Source: Bryopsis sp. KO-2023 (taxonomy: Eukaryota; Chlorophyta; Ulvophyceae; Bryopsidales; Bryopsidaceae). Taken from it: DNA of 64,000 nucleotides. Below the pieces are notes generated by a model. It worked only from the letters and a program-made list of their open reading frames with translations. It was not told the DNA's origin and ran no database searches. The stretch's first letter is position 1; each line of letters starts with the position of its first letter. Positions 44,653-56,480 of the stretch are shown in pieces. The translations under genes and the position numbers were made by a program. The stretch covers positions 3,720,001 to 3,784,000 of the forward strand of contig BSYQ01000008.1 in the NCBI GenBank assembly GCA_030272585.1. Reading direction: 5' to 3'.

Positions 44653-46906
44653 ACACAGTATTGGGTTTGAGGTTGATGGATTGTGGACATAAATACGGAC
44701 TTGTGTAATTAGCTTCTTCGTGTGTAATCATGATTCATTACCGACACATTGAACGAGACGTCACGACTCGTGACTCACGAGCATGCTGGGAAACCAATGG
44801 GCATATTTTTGGGTGCCTCGAAAGCCCACAGCAGGTGGTTCCGAGTTCCCCGAAGTGGGCAGAACCAACAATGAGACAGGGTTGGGGGAAAAAGCGAACC
44901 AAAATGGAAAATGTTGTCTGATGTTGATGGACATCCATTTTAATTTTAGTATTGTTGAATTCACATTTTTAGAGAAAAAAGTATGACCCCTATTCCAACC
45001 AAAGTCCCTTCATATGCCACAACCCGGAGTTCTAACTGTACAAACTGCATCGCAACTAACCAACTGAATTAGCCCCTTCCACAGTATGACATACATACCG
45101 TATACAGAAAAAAAAATGAAATTGTTGAATGCTTTGCAGTCACCCTTTCTATTTCAAAATCTGCTTAATTTCATCTCACAAAGCAAGTCCACTACACATC
45201 AACCATGGTTTTGAGTCTGGAGCTGAGAATCTTCTGCATGTACGTTTTAACCCAAGTATTTAAAAACCTGTTTTGAGGATTGTTACTTTGTAGCAGAGTT
45301 GGGCTTGCTCTTATGGGTGTGTTGATCCAGGGTTGAAAAATAAAATGGTAAAAGATATGATTGTGTTCTCCTTCAGATTTTTTTTTCTTTTGCAGGGATC
45401 AATCGAGAATTCAGGTACAGAATTTTGTGCGACCTCCACAAAAGAAACCCCAAAACATGCCGGTTAGGAATGGACAGTGGTATCTCAATCAATGGAGGCT
45501 GTTGGTTAGCAACTGGCTTGGCTTGATACAATGGTGGAAGACATGATGCAGCCCATTGAACAGAACAATGTGTGCGTCAAAGAAAAGGATGGAGTTGAGG
45601 AGAGTGAAGGAATTTTACAAACAGGGTTGGAGTTTTAGAGGGTGGAGGAATTTTTCAGACAGGAGGTGCTAACCTCTTTTTGGAACGAAGCCTCGACTCC
45701 AGTGATGCTGAGGTGGACTTGGGAGAAAAACCAAGCAGCATGGATTCAAAATTTCTGGCGGGGAAGATTTTCGGCCAAATCTACACGTAGATAGCACCGG
45801 GGGAATACAAAGAAAACACCCTTGGCTTTTTTGTAATCGATCAGAAAGAGGCGGCGGTGGAAAAAACAATCGGGCGGGTGATGATCTGTATTAGTTGTTG
45901 TAAGAGCGTTTTTGTTTTTTTTTGGACTCTTTCACAAGTTCGACTCCATAGGGTGCGTGAATGAGGATAGCAGGAGCGCACCCCCCCATCTGCACGCGCG
46001 TCTTGTACGTATGTTTCAAGACATTTTTTTATTTTATTTTTTTTGTTTGGAAAGCGACGATGTCTGGCGAGCGTTGAAAAAAACTTCTTGTTTCGCTCCC
46101 TCAGTTTTGCGCTTCTGGCCAAGTGCTGAAAGTAGTATAAAACTCACAATTTAAAATTTGAACAAAATTTTTGATTGTGTATTCGTGTGCACCTCTCCAT
46201 TGTACCATTACTCCAACAAACAAGAAAATGTGGGTTTCAAACAAAAGCTATTATACGTTCTTTGTTTACCACAATTATATGATTTTTTCGATTCCTGACT
46301 GATTTCCGGTTGGCGACCTTCAAATTTTGACTAAACTTGGTTTTCCACGGTTATTCATCTTTTGTTTGTTTGTTTGTTTCTTGCCGTTCATGAAAAGTCG
46401 CGTTAAAATTGATTTCAACCAACACCCAGGTAATATTTCTCTTGGTCAATCGAAAATGACCCCGACTTTCGCAGCTTTTAGTCAGCCCCTGGTGTCAATC
46501 CCTTTGTTTTACTACTCAACATTCGAAGCCAAACACTCTTGTCCAGAGCTAAGCGATGTCCAAGTCTAAGCAACAAACATGCAATCTTTCCCTCAAAATT
46601 CGATAACCCTCTCCAGTCTTTCACTCCCCTGGAGGTTGTGCCAGCAAACAACCCACAGCTTGTTCCCTTTTTCATGACTAAGTTTTTTTTGTTTTTGGAT
46701 TCCCCCGATGCCACGGGCTCTGGCTTGGAATGTCTCGCAATGTTTTTTGTTGGTGGTGGTGTTAACAACCCCCACTCATCCCCTTGTTGAAGAAAACCGA
46801 AATGAAAGATACCCGAAGGTCCATCCATCGGCTTCAGAATAACTTACCAGTAGCTATCTATCTATCTATCTGTCGGACATCCACCAGCTCTTGGTGAGAA
46901 AACGTT
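44653..46906. other. Gene-poor stretch
   Basis: The first 100 bases are probably LINE 3' UTR. Beyond that I see only short frames without family signatures. A (TATC)n run lies at 46858-46872. Confidence 0.45.
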
Positions 46907-47806
46907 TCAGCTGGGGCTAATGTGCGAGAAGTACTCATCGACCCCCACACCTATGGCTCGAGCGATATCTCTGATCGTGCTAATCTTCCCCAGCTGTTCG
47001 CTGTCGCGAAGGCTGCTGACGAAGCCTGGACAAATCAATACCGCAGGCATGTGGGTGTGTTCCAGAACGTAGTAGTCACCACTCTTCACCCCCCTATTCC
47101 TGAAACCAGTCGTGCCGACGACCGCCGCCAACACCGCCTCAGCGCACAGCCCAGCCGCCTCTCCTTCCGTTGCATGCACGAAGGCTTCTGCGCCGTGGCC
47201 AGTAGGAAACGCAGAGTTGTAGTGAATGCTGACGTAGAGATCGACGCCCAGCTCGTTGGCCAATCCAACCCTCTGGATCAGAGGAATGAAGACGTCCGTG
47301 GTGCGCGTCATAGCAACGTTGTATCCTTTCTCATGCAGATAGTCAGCGACCATAAAGCCTGTGGAAAGGTTGAGGCCTTTCGTTGTCAGACCGTTCGCCA
47401 CGGCTCCTGGACGGGAGCCGCCCCACCCCGGGTCGATCAGGATCGTTCTCTCATTCTGCCAGCACACAGGTCAACGCCAACCGTGAGCACAACCATCCAC
47501 AGACATTTGACCAGAGAACTTGGACTTTACACTTTACCAAGGTGCCGTACAGAGTGTTCAAAGAGGAAACGATCATGGATAGACAACGGCGACGCTGAGC
47601 AAACCAACCTTTGTCCGCTGGGAGCTTGTCATGGTTTCAGAAGATCGGGTCCCTGTAGGTTGGAGATGCTACTATCAACCCAGAAAGAATCAAGGGAGCC
47701 CTGGCTCCTCTCGATATGCCTTCATTGCATCCCACTTACCTCGTACAGGGGTCTCACGTTCGCTGCTGGGGCCGCCGCCTTCTGGGTGCGTTTCGTCGTT
47801 GCTCAT
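46907..47806 (-). CDS. N-acetylmuramoyl-L-alanine amidase fold (Amidase_3), catalytic site lost
   Basis: The 549-bp exon 47455-46907 codes a complete Amidase_3-like domain: ILIDPGWGGSRPGAVANGL, NLSTGFMVADYLHEKGYNV, MTRTTDVFIPLIQRVGLANE, LYVSIHYNSAFPTGHGAEAF, then RGVKSGDYYVLEHTHMPAVL. Active family members have a zinc His in DPGHGG, a zinc Glu in the following EK motif, a zinc His in SIHAN and a catalytic Glu in LVELGF. Here they read Trp, Thr, His and Cys, so three of four are replaced and hydrolysis is unlikely. My upstream model (47806-47740, 47652-47609) adds a short polar N-terminus starting MSNDETHPEGGG, in phase, total 219 residues. These short exons are less certain. No signal peptide is seen. 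The fold is bacterial or phage in origin, so lateral transfer followed by repurposing is likely. Confidence 0.72.
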
Positions 47807-48749
47807 CCTGGGATATCGCCACAGGCTCAACTTCCATCGCAGTTTTCTTGATAATTATCCTATAAGGCGTGGTTAGTGCGGGATGAACAAACAACCGCGT
47901 ACCTCACGAAGAAAGGGAAATGCTCGCCTGGCGAGACAGGGCCTGTCTAGCGCCCGAATAGGTGTGAGGCGATCCAGGAGCACTCTCGATGCTTAGGGCA
48001 ATGCAAAGACCCACAACGATTTTCGCGGGAAGCAAGCAAGGCGAGGTACCTGTTGCGTACGACGATTAGTGCCGGCGTGAACAAATGTGGCCAAAGCACC
48101 TATATTCGCAAGACAGCAGAATTCGTTTCTGGGGTTTGAGCGGCGTTGGTTTCAAGGGGTGAAAGAAGAATGCGAATTCTCGTGGCCGGGTCGAAGCCCC
48201 TCTAATGACACCCTCTAAGCGTTGATGTGTTCTCTCTGTGATTTGCGACTGGCCGTCACTTCGTTCTGAGTCGTTTTGGGGGTTAATCATTCCTGTGTGC
48301 GTGCTGACCACGGCCACTTCTTGCAGGTGTAGACCGGCGCCGATCAGACACAGACACCTCCATTCGTTTTCCATAAGAGTTTTAATTCAAAAGTTCTGTT
48401 TCTTGTTTTCTGTTTGGATGGATGCTCAGGTTACTCACCTGAGATGAGGCTGACGCTTCGCTGGCGTTTGTCCGAAAAACGACTCAGATTCAATTGACGA
48501 GTCCGTCCCTGGTGGGTGCCAGACATGACAGACATGGCGCTTATGACCGACGTATGGATTTTTTCGACGTTCGTCTGGAAAATTTAGTTTCTACCGTGCC
48601 AAAGGCGAACCGTGTCCAACACGTAGACGGAGCGATGAACTCATCAATAAACTACCAAAAACAAGTGACAGCCAGACGCAAATGAAACAGACAGAATGCA
48701 TCAACGCCCACGTCTCGTCGATAAGTCTGAGACGCAGTTTGAGAAAGCA
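47807..48749. other. Intergenic, no supported gene
   Basis: Frames of up to about 100 codons occur on both strands but show no family signature. The region is more GC-balanced than most gene-free parts of the window. Confidence 0.4.
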
Positions 48750-51000
48750 CGATTTGAGCGCACTCTGTGCTTTCACCCTGGCCAGTCCCCTCCTCTCTTT
48801 TGATTGTTGTTTGTTTGGTCTGACTCAGGGTTGTTTTGGTCCTGGGAGAAACCTTTTCTTATCTTAATCCTGATGAGACTGTGAAGAGGCAAAATTGAAT
48901 GTCGAAATTCATGAATTTGTTCACTGGGTAAAGCAACAGTTCAGAGTTGAGGCAGGGAGTGAATTAAGACTCCCGATGTGGGTGCTTTTAGGTGGCTCTG
49001 TGTTGATCTTTCGGCTTGCGTCCCCGCCCGCACCCAATGCGTTCTTGTGCTTGATGGGATGAAATGTCTTTTTGACCGAGTGGGATCGATTTTTTTTTCA
49101 TCGTCGGACCCGAGCCGAAAGATTTAAAAGAAAGCCGCCTTCTTTTGTTCTTTCCCAGCTGTGGCAAAACTATTACTTAAATTACTCTCCAAGTTCTTAG
49201 GATCTGTAGCCCAAATTTTTCTTGTTAGCCCTGGATCATATGGAGGCGTTTTTCCGAGACCACTTTGTTTGCGCTCTGTCTTCTCCTCTCCCTCCTGATG
49301 AGCCTCACGCCAATATTATAAAAAAAATGAGCATCTTCACAATCCAAAAAAAAACGAGATTGGCACTCTTTTTGGGGGTTATTTTGCTTATACCTTCTGA
49401 TAATTTGAAACATAAGAATACGTGGATGTCCAAAAAATCTTCCCCCTTTGTGTTGTTGTGTGGTTGCCTTTTTTATTTGGGGGATACGTCATTTTGAGGG
49501 TATGTTAATGTGTAAAATATCATAAGCCGTGAGGAGACAAAGTGTGCTTGTCTTTAAGGACTGTGTGCCTCAAATATTTATTTCCAAAACAACAAGAAAA
49601 AAGAGGCTGAGGCGCCTCCACATTTTCTTTCGAGCAACCGCCACCAGAATAGTGATGCTCGGCCACCAAACAGACAATTATTAATGGGCACGGGTCCACG
49701 GCAGAAGCTCGACTTGGGACGTTCAGACGCCAGTCAAGGGAGGACCCCGTGGAAAAATGTGACTACGAATGTGGCTATAGGTTGTCAAAAGGGAAAGGAA
49801 GATAGAGCGCTGATGCAACCATGGATGATGGTAGCAGTTTTTAACTTCCTTTTTGGATTCGAAGAATTGGCTGCATGCAAGCAGATTTCGACTTGTTATT
49901 GTCATGCTTTTTGCTTAATCCACACCTGATGACCACCTCTGAGAGCAGGATTGTTTTCAAAACAAGCAGCGAGCTTGTCCGAATTGTGCCAGCGAAATCG
50001 TCCCATTCGAAAAAAAAAGCTCGGCATTCCTGCACAATAATGGAGCCAGTGCATTATCATTCTGTCATTCTGTATTGATTGATTTATCAATCAATCAATA
50101 TATATCTTTGAAAAAAAGACAAATCAGACAACAGACAGAGACAGACAGAAACATCCACTTGCAGTACAGTGGTAATTTCCGACACACCTTTCACAACAAA
50201 TTTGTTGTGAAAGGTGTGTAATTTAAATTACATTCAATCTTTGCCGAAAAACCCATTGTCCCAATGGTTTCTTTCAATAGCAATATCTTGTCAAAATGCT
50301 TGGATAGCAAATCACGAATTTCTTTGTTGTAGATTTCCAGACACGAGGCCACACCAAAAACTCTTTTTTACTGCCTGCACACAGAAATTAATGAAATGTG
50401 AATACACCCTGTCTTTCAAAAGCAATTTTGCCACTGACCACAATCAATTTCTTTCGCTTTTTGAATGTAGCTAAATTATTTTCGAAAATCAGATTTTAAC
50501 AGACAAAAACATTGATGCCTGGGCTGCGATCAATCGATATAATTTTAAGAGAAAAAAAGATTGAACAAATGGACAAAAGTCGTATGCACAGAATGGACAG
50601 AAGGTGTATGCACAGAACCCCCCCCCCTTTGCTTTCAAAAAAAAAAGCAAACTGATTAGCTTCTTGTGTCACTTTTTTTTTGGTGGTGGTGGGGAGGGGG
50701 CACAAGATTTGCTTAACAACTGCTCACTTTCTTTCGATATTCTGTTGAAATTACAGTCCAAGGTGTTTCGAATTGTTTCCTTTGCTCGAGTGCTTGTTTC
50801 TGCCTTCTGATGTGTGCGATTTCCCCGTCCAAGTTTGACCATGTGCAAACATCGTCCCTGAATTGAAAAAACCCAAGCAAGCACAGTGTCAGTGGTCTAA
50901 ATCAACATTCTGAAGAAGTACAAACATTTAAATTGGTCTGTATTTTTTCATGCATTCCATCGATTTTTCGTGTTTTGATTTCCCCTTAGTAACCATCCAC
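48750..51000 (+). repeat. Large inverted duplication, arm 1
   Basis: This arm matches 57645-61962 in reverse complement. Checkpoints are 48754-48850 with 61860-61960, 48900-48975 with 61760-61850, 49226-49500 with 61200 and 59640-59905, 49500-49690 with 59440-59640, and 50210-50998 with 57652-58440. It lacks a LINE, about 290 bases near 61465-61757 and about 500 bases near 58860-59350 that are present in arm 2. Confidence 0.88.
49680..50857 (-). pseudogene. Kinesin motor remnant in arm 1
   Basis: From an acceptor at 50858 the minus strand reads GTMFAHGQTWTGKSHT, the kinesin ATP-binding loop (GxxxxGKS kept), in an exon that soon loses sense. A second exon-like block near 50330-50270 reads KEFLV and, one frame away, CLEIYNKEIRDLL, another kinesin hallmark (LEIYNEEIRDLL). 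The frame change inside that block is also present in arm 2, so decay preceded the duplication. A further plausible block near 50035-49960 reads EWDDFAGTIRTSSLLVLKT. Later motor motifs (SSRSH, DLAGSE) were not found. Confidence 0.65.
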
Positions 51001-52357
51001 CACTGCATCCCGCCTGAACAGTAATATCGAACTTTCTTTTGTTTCCGACTCCAGACCTGGTCGAAAGTGAAGCTTCTGGCTACTTCATCTGGATCCCCTT
51101 TGAAGTTCTTTAACCTATAATCAAAAGACCAGACTTTCATTTTGGTACAGAAAAACTGTAAATAACCGAATGTGGCTGAAAGAGGGATGTGTCTTTTTTC
51201 AGGAAAATAACACACCAGTCCCTGTTGCTTTATAATCAAAAGTCCAGGGAAAAAGGAAGAGAGACAATATAGAAAAGAATAAGACCGAAGGAAAATCGAT
51301 TTCTTAATCCTAAAATGAAAAATCAACCCGGCATGGATGTGTTAAGATCGTGTTTCTTTTTGAAAAATGAAAAATAAAATGATCTTTGAAAACTACAATA
51401 GCGGAAACTAAACAGGAAGAACAAAACAGACCTAGACTTGTCGGCTGGAGGAATCCATTTCGACAATCCTTTGCCTTCCATCTTGAGTTTCTCGTAAATT
51501 CATTGGACGGCAGCACACCACCACCACCACCTGAAGCAAACACAATAAATCCTTGGCTTGAGGGAAAGAAAAAAAAAAAAAGCAGACAAACAACAACATA
51601 TCTTTGGAGCTGTTCTCCTGAGGGTTGTGACAGCCCATTGCTGGACCAAAAAGGTATGATTCTGTTGGCAGCTGCCAATTCTACTATGCATGGAGAAAAT
51701 GGGTGAAATCCACAAATCAAATCAATCCCCTGCGAAATGAAACCACCACGTTCCACGCCAGAAGGCAAAGTTCCATCCATTCGTGATGCTTTTATGTTCA
51801 TAGCATGGCATTGACCATCTGATACCAAGGGATTCAACTTCAGCTCGACTTTTTGCGACAACATCAAACAAGAGGGGAGGGGGGGATGTCCAGCATACAT
51901 TATCAGAACAATGTTCAAAATTGGGTCCATCCCCACCTCACATAGTGAACTTCCAGCTGAGTGGCGTGCTGGAATCAAATTTGGCAGCCCAGATCTTTTC
52001 GATCCTTGTGGTATCCCGCGTTTGGTACAGATTCTCTCAAGACATCGAGAATTCCACAAAGGTGGTACTAGCCTTCAGCTTATTCAAGCTCAAGTTCTTG
52101 AAACAAAAATATGATGCAGATGTTGACCAAGATGATATTTTTTCAATGTGCTGAATGCTGCTTCATTTTGGAATATTAATGAACCTTGTACGCAAGACAA
52201 GCAACAATCACAGCTAGGAAACCCTTACGAAAAAGAGCCTGAGTTTATTTCTTCAATTTTCATTTGTTTTGTAGAATCATGCATGTAGATGTGCAATAAA
52301 ACACATATATTGTTTTGAACATGTTTTATTTCTTGAATTGGCTGTCGGAAAATTTAC
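51001..52357. other. Spacer of the inverted duplication, unidentified frames
   Basis: A 249-codon minus frame spans 51310-52059. The upstream half (SGLPNLIPARHSAGSS, VELKLNPLVSDGQCHAMNIK, GTLPSGVERGGFISQGI) looks protein-like, while the downstream half is low complexity. I do not recognise it. Confidence 0.35.
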
Positions 52358-52724
52358 CGCTTGGATTCCAGCGCTGATGCTATCTTCAAAAAGGGACAAC
52401 GCAATGTCAAATTTGGCGTTTTGGACGCACACAGGCACGAAAGTTTTGTACACAGAAGCGTGGGGCTTGCAAGTGGCGTCCTCTGCCGCCGCTGACTTCA
52501 TTTCCTGGTAATACCCGATTGCCGAGTCGCATTGCGACGCGCCGCAGCAAACAGATATAATGGCCCCGTAGAGGAAAACGTTTGGTCGAAGGGAACGCAG
52601 AGACATGGCATGGAAAATGGCTCGATGGCTTTTTCCACGATGCCGTCCGACCACACATCAGAATCAACATGGTGAACGCAGGTTCCCTTATCGGAAACTC
52701 AGCGACCTCAATGATGCGCCCCAC
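52358..52724 (-). pseudogene. Pentatricopeptide-repeat (PPR) protein remnant
   Basis: PPR proteins bind organellar RNA through repeated 35-residue helical pairs. The minus strand codes about two and a half repeats: LRPNVFLYGAIISVCCGASQ with AIGYYQEMKSAA, then KPHASVYKTFVPVCVQNAKF with IALSLFEDSISAGIQ, ending at a donor at 52357 (GCG/GTAAAT). Upstream, PIREPAFTMLILMCGRTASW continues the repeat pattern in a different frame. The switch falls inside one repeat, so the gene is probably broken unless an unseen splice restores it. Other exons were not found. Confidence 0.6.
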
Positions 52725-54139
52725 TTCACCGGATTCTTCTCCCTTCTCAATATTGTCAGCCCCCCCCCCTTTTGAAATTTCCTTCCAAACTCATTGGAAG
52801 GTTGGGGGCGTAGCAGCGAGTACTGATCAGAGTTGGGAAAAAAAGCAAACTGTTCCTCCCGTACATTCATCGTTTTTTTTGCATTTGTTGTCTTCCAAAA
52901 AAAAAAAAGGACCCCTCCTCTCACTGGCACTACAATGTCGACAATTGCATGCTTCTTCTTTTTTTCCCTCCGCCGAACCAACCACTTCGGTTACCCCACA
53001 TAAAGAAGTGTGTTTCTTCTCCGTTCAAAAAAATAGGACAAGTGGAAAACCAGGGGTGAACATAATACAAATGGAACCATCGATTGATGCCAACATGTCC
53101 CGAACGATACCCCCCCCCCCTTTTTCATTCAACATATGAATTTCGGTAAGAAGCATTGCCAATTCAGCAAGAATCTAGTGCCCACACGCGATCTCGATAA
53201 GTAACCTGCATATTACCCAAAGAAACAAGACGACCAGCTGTCAGCTGATTGAACCAAGGCTACATGTATATTTGTTGTTGTTGTTTTTTCTGTTGCATCC
53301 ACTGGAACCCCTTCCGGAGGCACTGGAACCACTTTCAAAAACCCCGGTTTCCTTCGAAAGAATGCAATCTAGGAAAATCAGAAGGACGAACATCCAAAAA
53401 ACACAGAATTTAAACACATCAACAAAGCTCTATTTTTTCTTTCTTTTCTTTTTTTTCCTTCCGCAGTAGTTGTTGAACTGATTGTCACATTTCCTGCAGC
53501 GTGAAAATGATTTCCTATGTTTTAGAACCAAGAAGAAGGAAAGAAATGCTGCCCACCCACCCAATAATACTAACGCTCTCTGCATGACGACATTTAATGA
53601 ACCCCCAACCCCTTCCTCAGTCAATCAAATTATTCTTGGATGCTCAAAATGTGAAAGGGAAAAAAGCATGTATGAAAGAATGAAGTCTGCTGCCCTTCAT
53701 TTTTTTTTTCTTTTTGCCTCTGTTGGGGGGATTGTTTGGGGGGCGGCTTCGGAATGTTTCGAACTCAGGCGAATTTGGGCCACACCTTTGGCAGTTTCCG
53801 CGTCTTGGCCAAGGCCGACTCCCGTGCGTCCAGGGCGTGCGCACCGCTGTATGTACATACCAAAAAAAAAGGATGAGTTTCTAAGTCACATCATGAGGGA
53901 AAAAAACGCGCTCGACGAAAACTGAAATGTGAAGGAGAGAGAAATTAAAAATCAACTAACCGGGCACTAATCGGGTCAAAACATATTTTCGATCATGACG
54001 TTGATCCGCCAGAGTGGGTGGCCCCCACTCTGGCACGACACTTGGCACCCATGATGGCAACGATGGTGCAACCAAGGTCGTCCCCCGGTTGATCCCGGGG
54101 GGGTCTCGTCAACCGATCAGGATTCAGCATAATCATAAT
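52725..54139. other. Spacer, no supported gene
   Basis: Several frames of 60-185 codons occur but are low complexity or shadowed. A perfect 10-bp hairpin (CCAGAGTGGG/CCCACTCTGG) lies at about 54009-54033, beside GC-rich sequence with a run of G at 54098-54104. Confidence 0.4.
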
Positions 54140-55063
54140 CATAATTACAACCCACAGCAAAAGAGAGCCATCACCCTCTATGATGCTGGAACAAAGACAA
54201 AAAGGAAAGAAAAGAAAAAGAAAAACAAAAAAAACAAAAACAAAACAAAAACCTTAGGATTGTAAACCTGCTGAACGTATTGAAGCCATTTTGCTGATAA
54301 CTAAAGCTAATTTGCCCGATGGCACCCTACTAAAAAGATCCTTGGGATTAGCCCATCGAAAAACATCTGAATGCAAAGAACGAAAGGAAGAATAAAAAGG
54401 ACATTCAAAAAGAAAATGCCGTTCATCTTCCACCGCGGATCGACACAACCGACAAATCCTGTTTTCCCTTGGTACACCATTATATCGTCCCACTTCCACT
54501 TCCAAGAAATGAATACCACAACGAAAACGAGTAAAGAAAACCCGAAGAGAAGTTGGTTTTAAAGTTGTCAAATACCGTTCAAATCTGAGGGAAAACTTAA
54601 TATGCCGATACCAAGATATAACTCGAGATGCAGATGAACCGAAAACATGTTCAGCATGCATAGCTTTATAACGACGCTGAAATTCCGAAATGTCCACCAA
54701 AGTCGTAGAAGAAAATATCTTCTCCGGCCAAAACCGTCTGAAAAAACCCAAAATACGCCCAAACCAAGAAGATCGAGATGCGTGATATTGATCAAAACCC
54801 CAACAAAACAATCTTCCATGCAATCGATCAACTGATAACCCAACCAACTTGTTCCAATATCGGCACAATTGCGACCAAAGTGCTAATTCTAATGGATAAC
54901 ACCCTAATTCCCCGTACAGAACCTCCTTTGGCGTATATCGAGGCAAACGGAGGATACTTCTCATAAACTGGAGATGAATTGCTTCCAACAAACGCCACTG
55001 AGAAACTGTTAGGAATGGACCCCAAATAGGAAACCCATATCCTATACTGCCCAAAACATACAC
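54140..55063 (-). mobile_element. 5'-truncated LINE of a second type, ORF2 C-terminus
   Basis: The minus frame of 269 codons shows the end of a LINE ORF2: MRSILRLPRYTPKEVLYGEL, which is common to the region after the reverse transcriptase, and a CCHC-like zinc knuckle CRLCRSAVEDERHFLFECPF near the end. It resembles the C-terminal zf-RVT region of apurinic-endonuclease-type LINEs rather than the restriction-like type seen elsewhere in the window. The 3' flank ends in an (ATTATG)n-like tail near 54131-54145. A related 3' end occurs at 22028-22120. Reverse transcriptase and endonuclease are absent. Confidence 0.75.
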
Positions 55064-55812
55064 CTTAAAAAGATTGTATCAGGATTCGCCCACCATGGAA
55101 ATTTCGGCATTTCGATCGTCGATGGGGTAGCTAACTACCTCATTGACATCGCTAATGCCGGTGGTTTGATTCATTGCCCAAATAATTTCTACTTCTTTTT
55201 TCTCCGTGCCACTCGACAGAGGGAAGGAATGGTCGGAACAACCTGGGTTCGACTCCCAGGCATTCCTTTGACGAAGTGAGTATGGTCGGCTGGTCAAAAG
55301 CAGCTCCCCTCGCTTTTTCCCAGCAGTACCTGCACCCAACAGCCCCCCGTATTTGCCTGAGCGCCAGGAGCGCCCATGTCTTGTGAGTGCAAATTTCGGA
55401 GCGGACGTGTCGCATCCCCAGGGAATGGGAACTAGTTCTGTCGCAGCCATTGTTGTTGTTGGCTCGATTAATCTGAAGGAAAACAATACACTGCAACCCC
55501 GACCCTCTTCTTTTTTTTTGGGGGGGTGGGTCTCGACAGACTTGATATTTACCTTCTGTAATTCCCCCCCCCCCCCTTTTTTTGAAAGAAAACAAAAAGT
55601 TCAGACAAGAGATGGTTTTCGAGAAAAAAAGGGAAAAAAAAAAAAAGATACATGTTAGGTTCCTTCGGCCCATTGATATTCTTCAACATTATGTCATATA
55701 TCTTTTTATTGATTATTAACCACCACTCCCTTATTTTCCTAAACAGTTTGCCCCATTGCAGGTGGGGGTGTTCTTTTGTTTTAATTGCTGTTTTTTTCCC
55801 TATTGCCCCCAG
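55064..55812. other. Spacer between LINE and Argonaute remnant
   Basis: The minus frame 55079-55486 (135 codons) continues upstream of the LINE but has no domain I recognise. It contains a B-box-like GGTTCGACTCCCAGG at about 55246-55260 (plus strand) without a convincing A box. C and G runs lie near 55520 and 55563. Confidence 0.35.
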
Positions 55813-56480
55813 GTATGCCTTCCAGTATGCCTGTAGAATCGCAGTGCAGCAAGGCCATCAAGAAGAAATCTCAGATTTCAAGGTGCACTTCAAGGAGCTG
55901 CTGAAGGAGTTCTACAAGCGAACAAACCAAAAGAAGCCCGAGGCCATCATCTACTACTGGATGTTTCTGCCGGGCAATTTGAAAAAGTGCTGCAGTATGA
56001 GTACGGCCAAATGCGAGAGGTCAGTGAACCAATCAATACACTGTGTCCATTCTATTTTCCACAAAAGCGGATGCACCCACTCTGTTCTTTTTCAGGATCG
56101 ATGTCCCAACAGCTATTCAATTCTCAGTGAACCCACGGTCTGACCCTTGATCTTTGGTCCCTTGACCTTTCACAATCCTATTCCAGAATGCTCCAATAAA
56201 AAAACAAGCAACCGAATGTAGTTTCAATGCAGTTGACTGTTACATCTGCAGGGGTGCAAGGAAATGGGCGACGCCCGAGCTGATTACTGTCCACCCATCA
56301 CATTCGTCACTGTTCAAAAGCGACACCACACTCGGATGTTCCCCGAAGGCGAAGCCCACCGATCAGGAAACGTGATGCCAGGGACCATTGTGGACACGAA
56401 AATCAACAGCCCTACAGGATTCAACTTCTATATGTGTTCCCAGGCTAGATTGCAAGAGACGTCTCGGCCTGCAAATTTTT
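55813..56480 (+). pseudogene. Argonaute PIWI-domain remnant
   Basis: Two exon-like blocks (55813-56019 and 56252 to about 56480) match the AGO-clade PIWI domain. The first has CRIAVQQGHQEEISDFKVHF and RTNQKKPEAIIYY. After a loss of about four bases exactly where YRDGVSEGQ should stand (it carries a catalytic Asp), it resumes in another frame as VSAGQFEKVLQYEYGQMRE. The second has GCKEMGDARADYCPPITFVT, VQKRHHTRMFP, GTIVDTKINSPTGFNFYMC and TSRPANFF, then loses similarity. The N-terminal, PAZ and MID parts and the last PIWI segment are missing. Argonautes are the small-RNA-guided silencing proteins, so a relic implies that the genome has or had RNAi. Confidence 0.78.

Noticed and set aside
47462-47580. 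Alternative first exon for the amidase gene (starting MIVSSLNTLYGTL)
   Set aside because: Also in phase with a usable donor, but it gives no signal peptide, and the two-exon 5' model with stronger splice borders was preferred. The choice remains uncertain.
55240-55265. B-box-like GGTTCGACTCCCAGG
   Set aside because: No A box about 35-60 bases upstream; probably chance or an old SINE trace.
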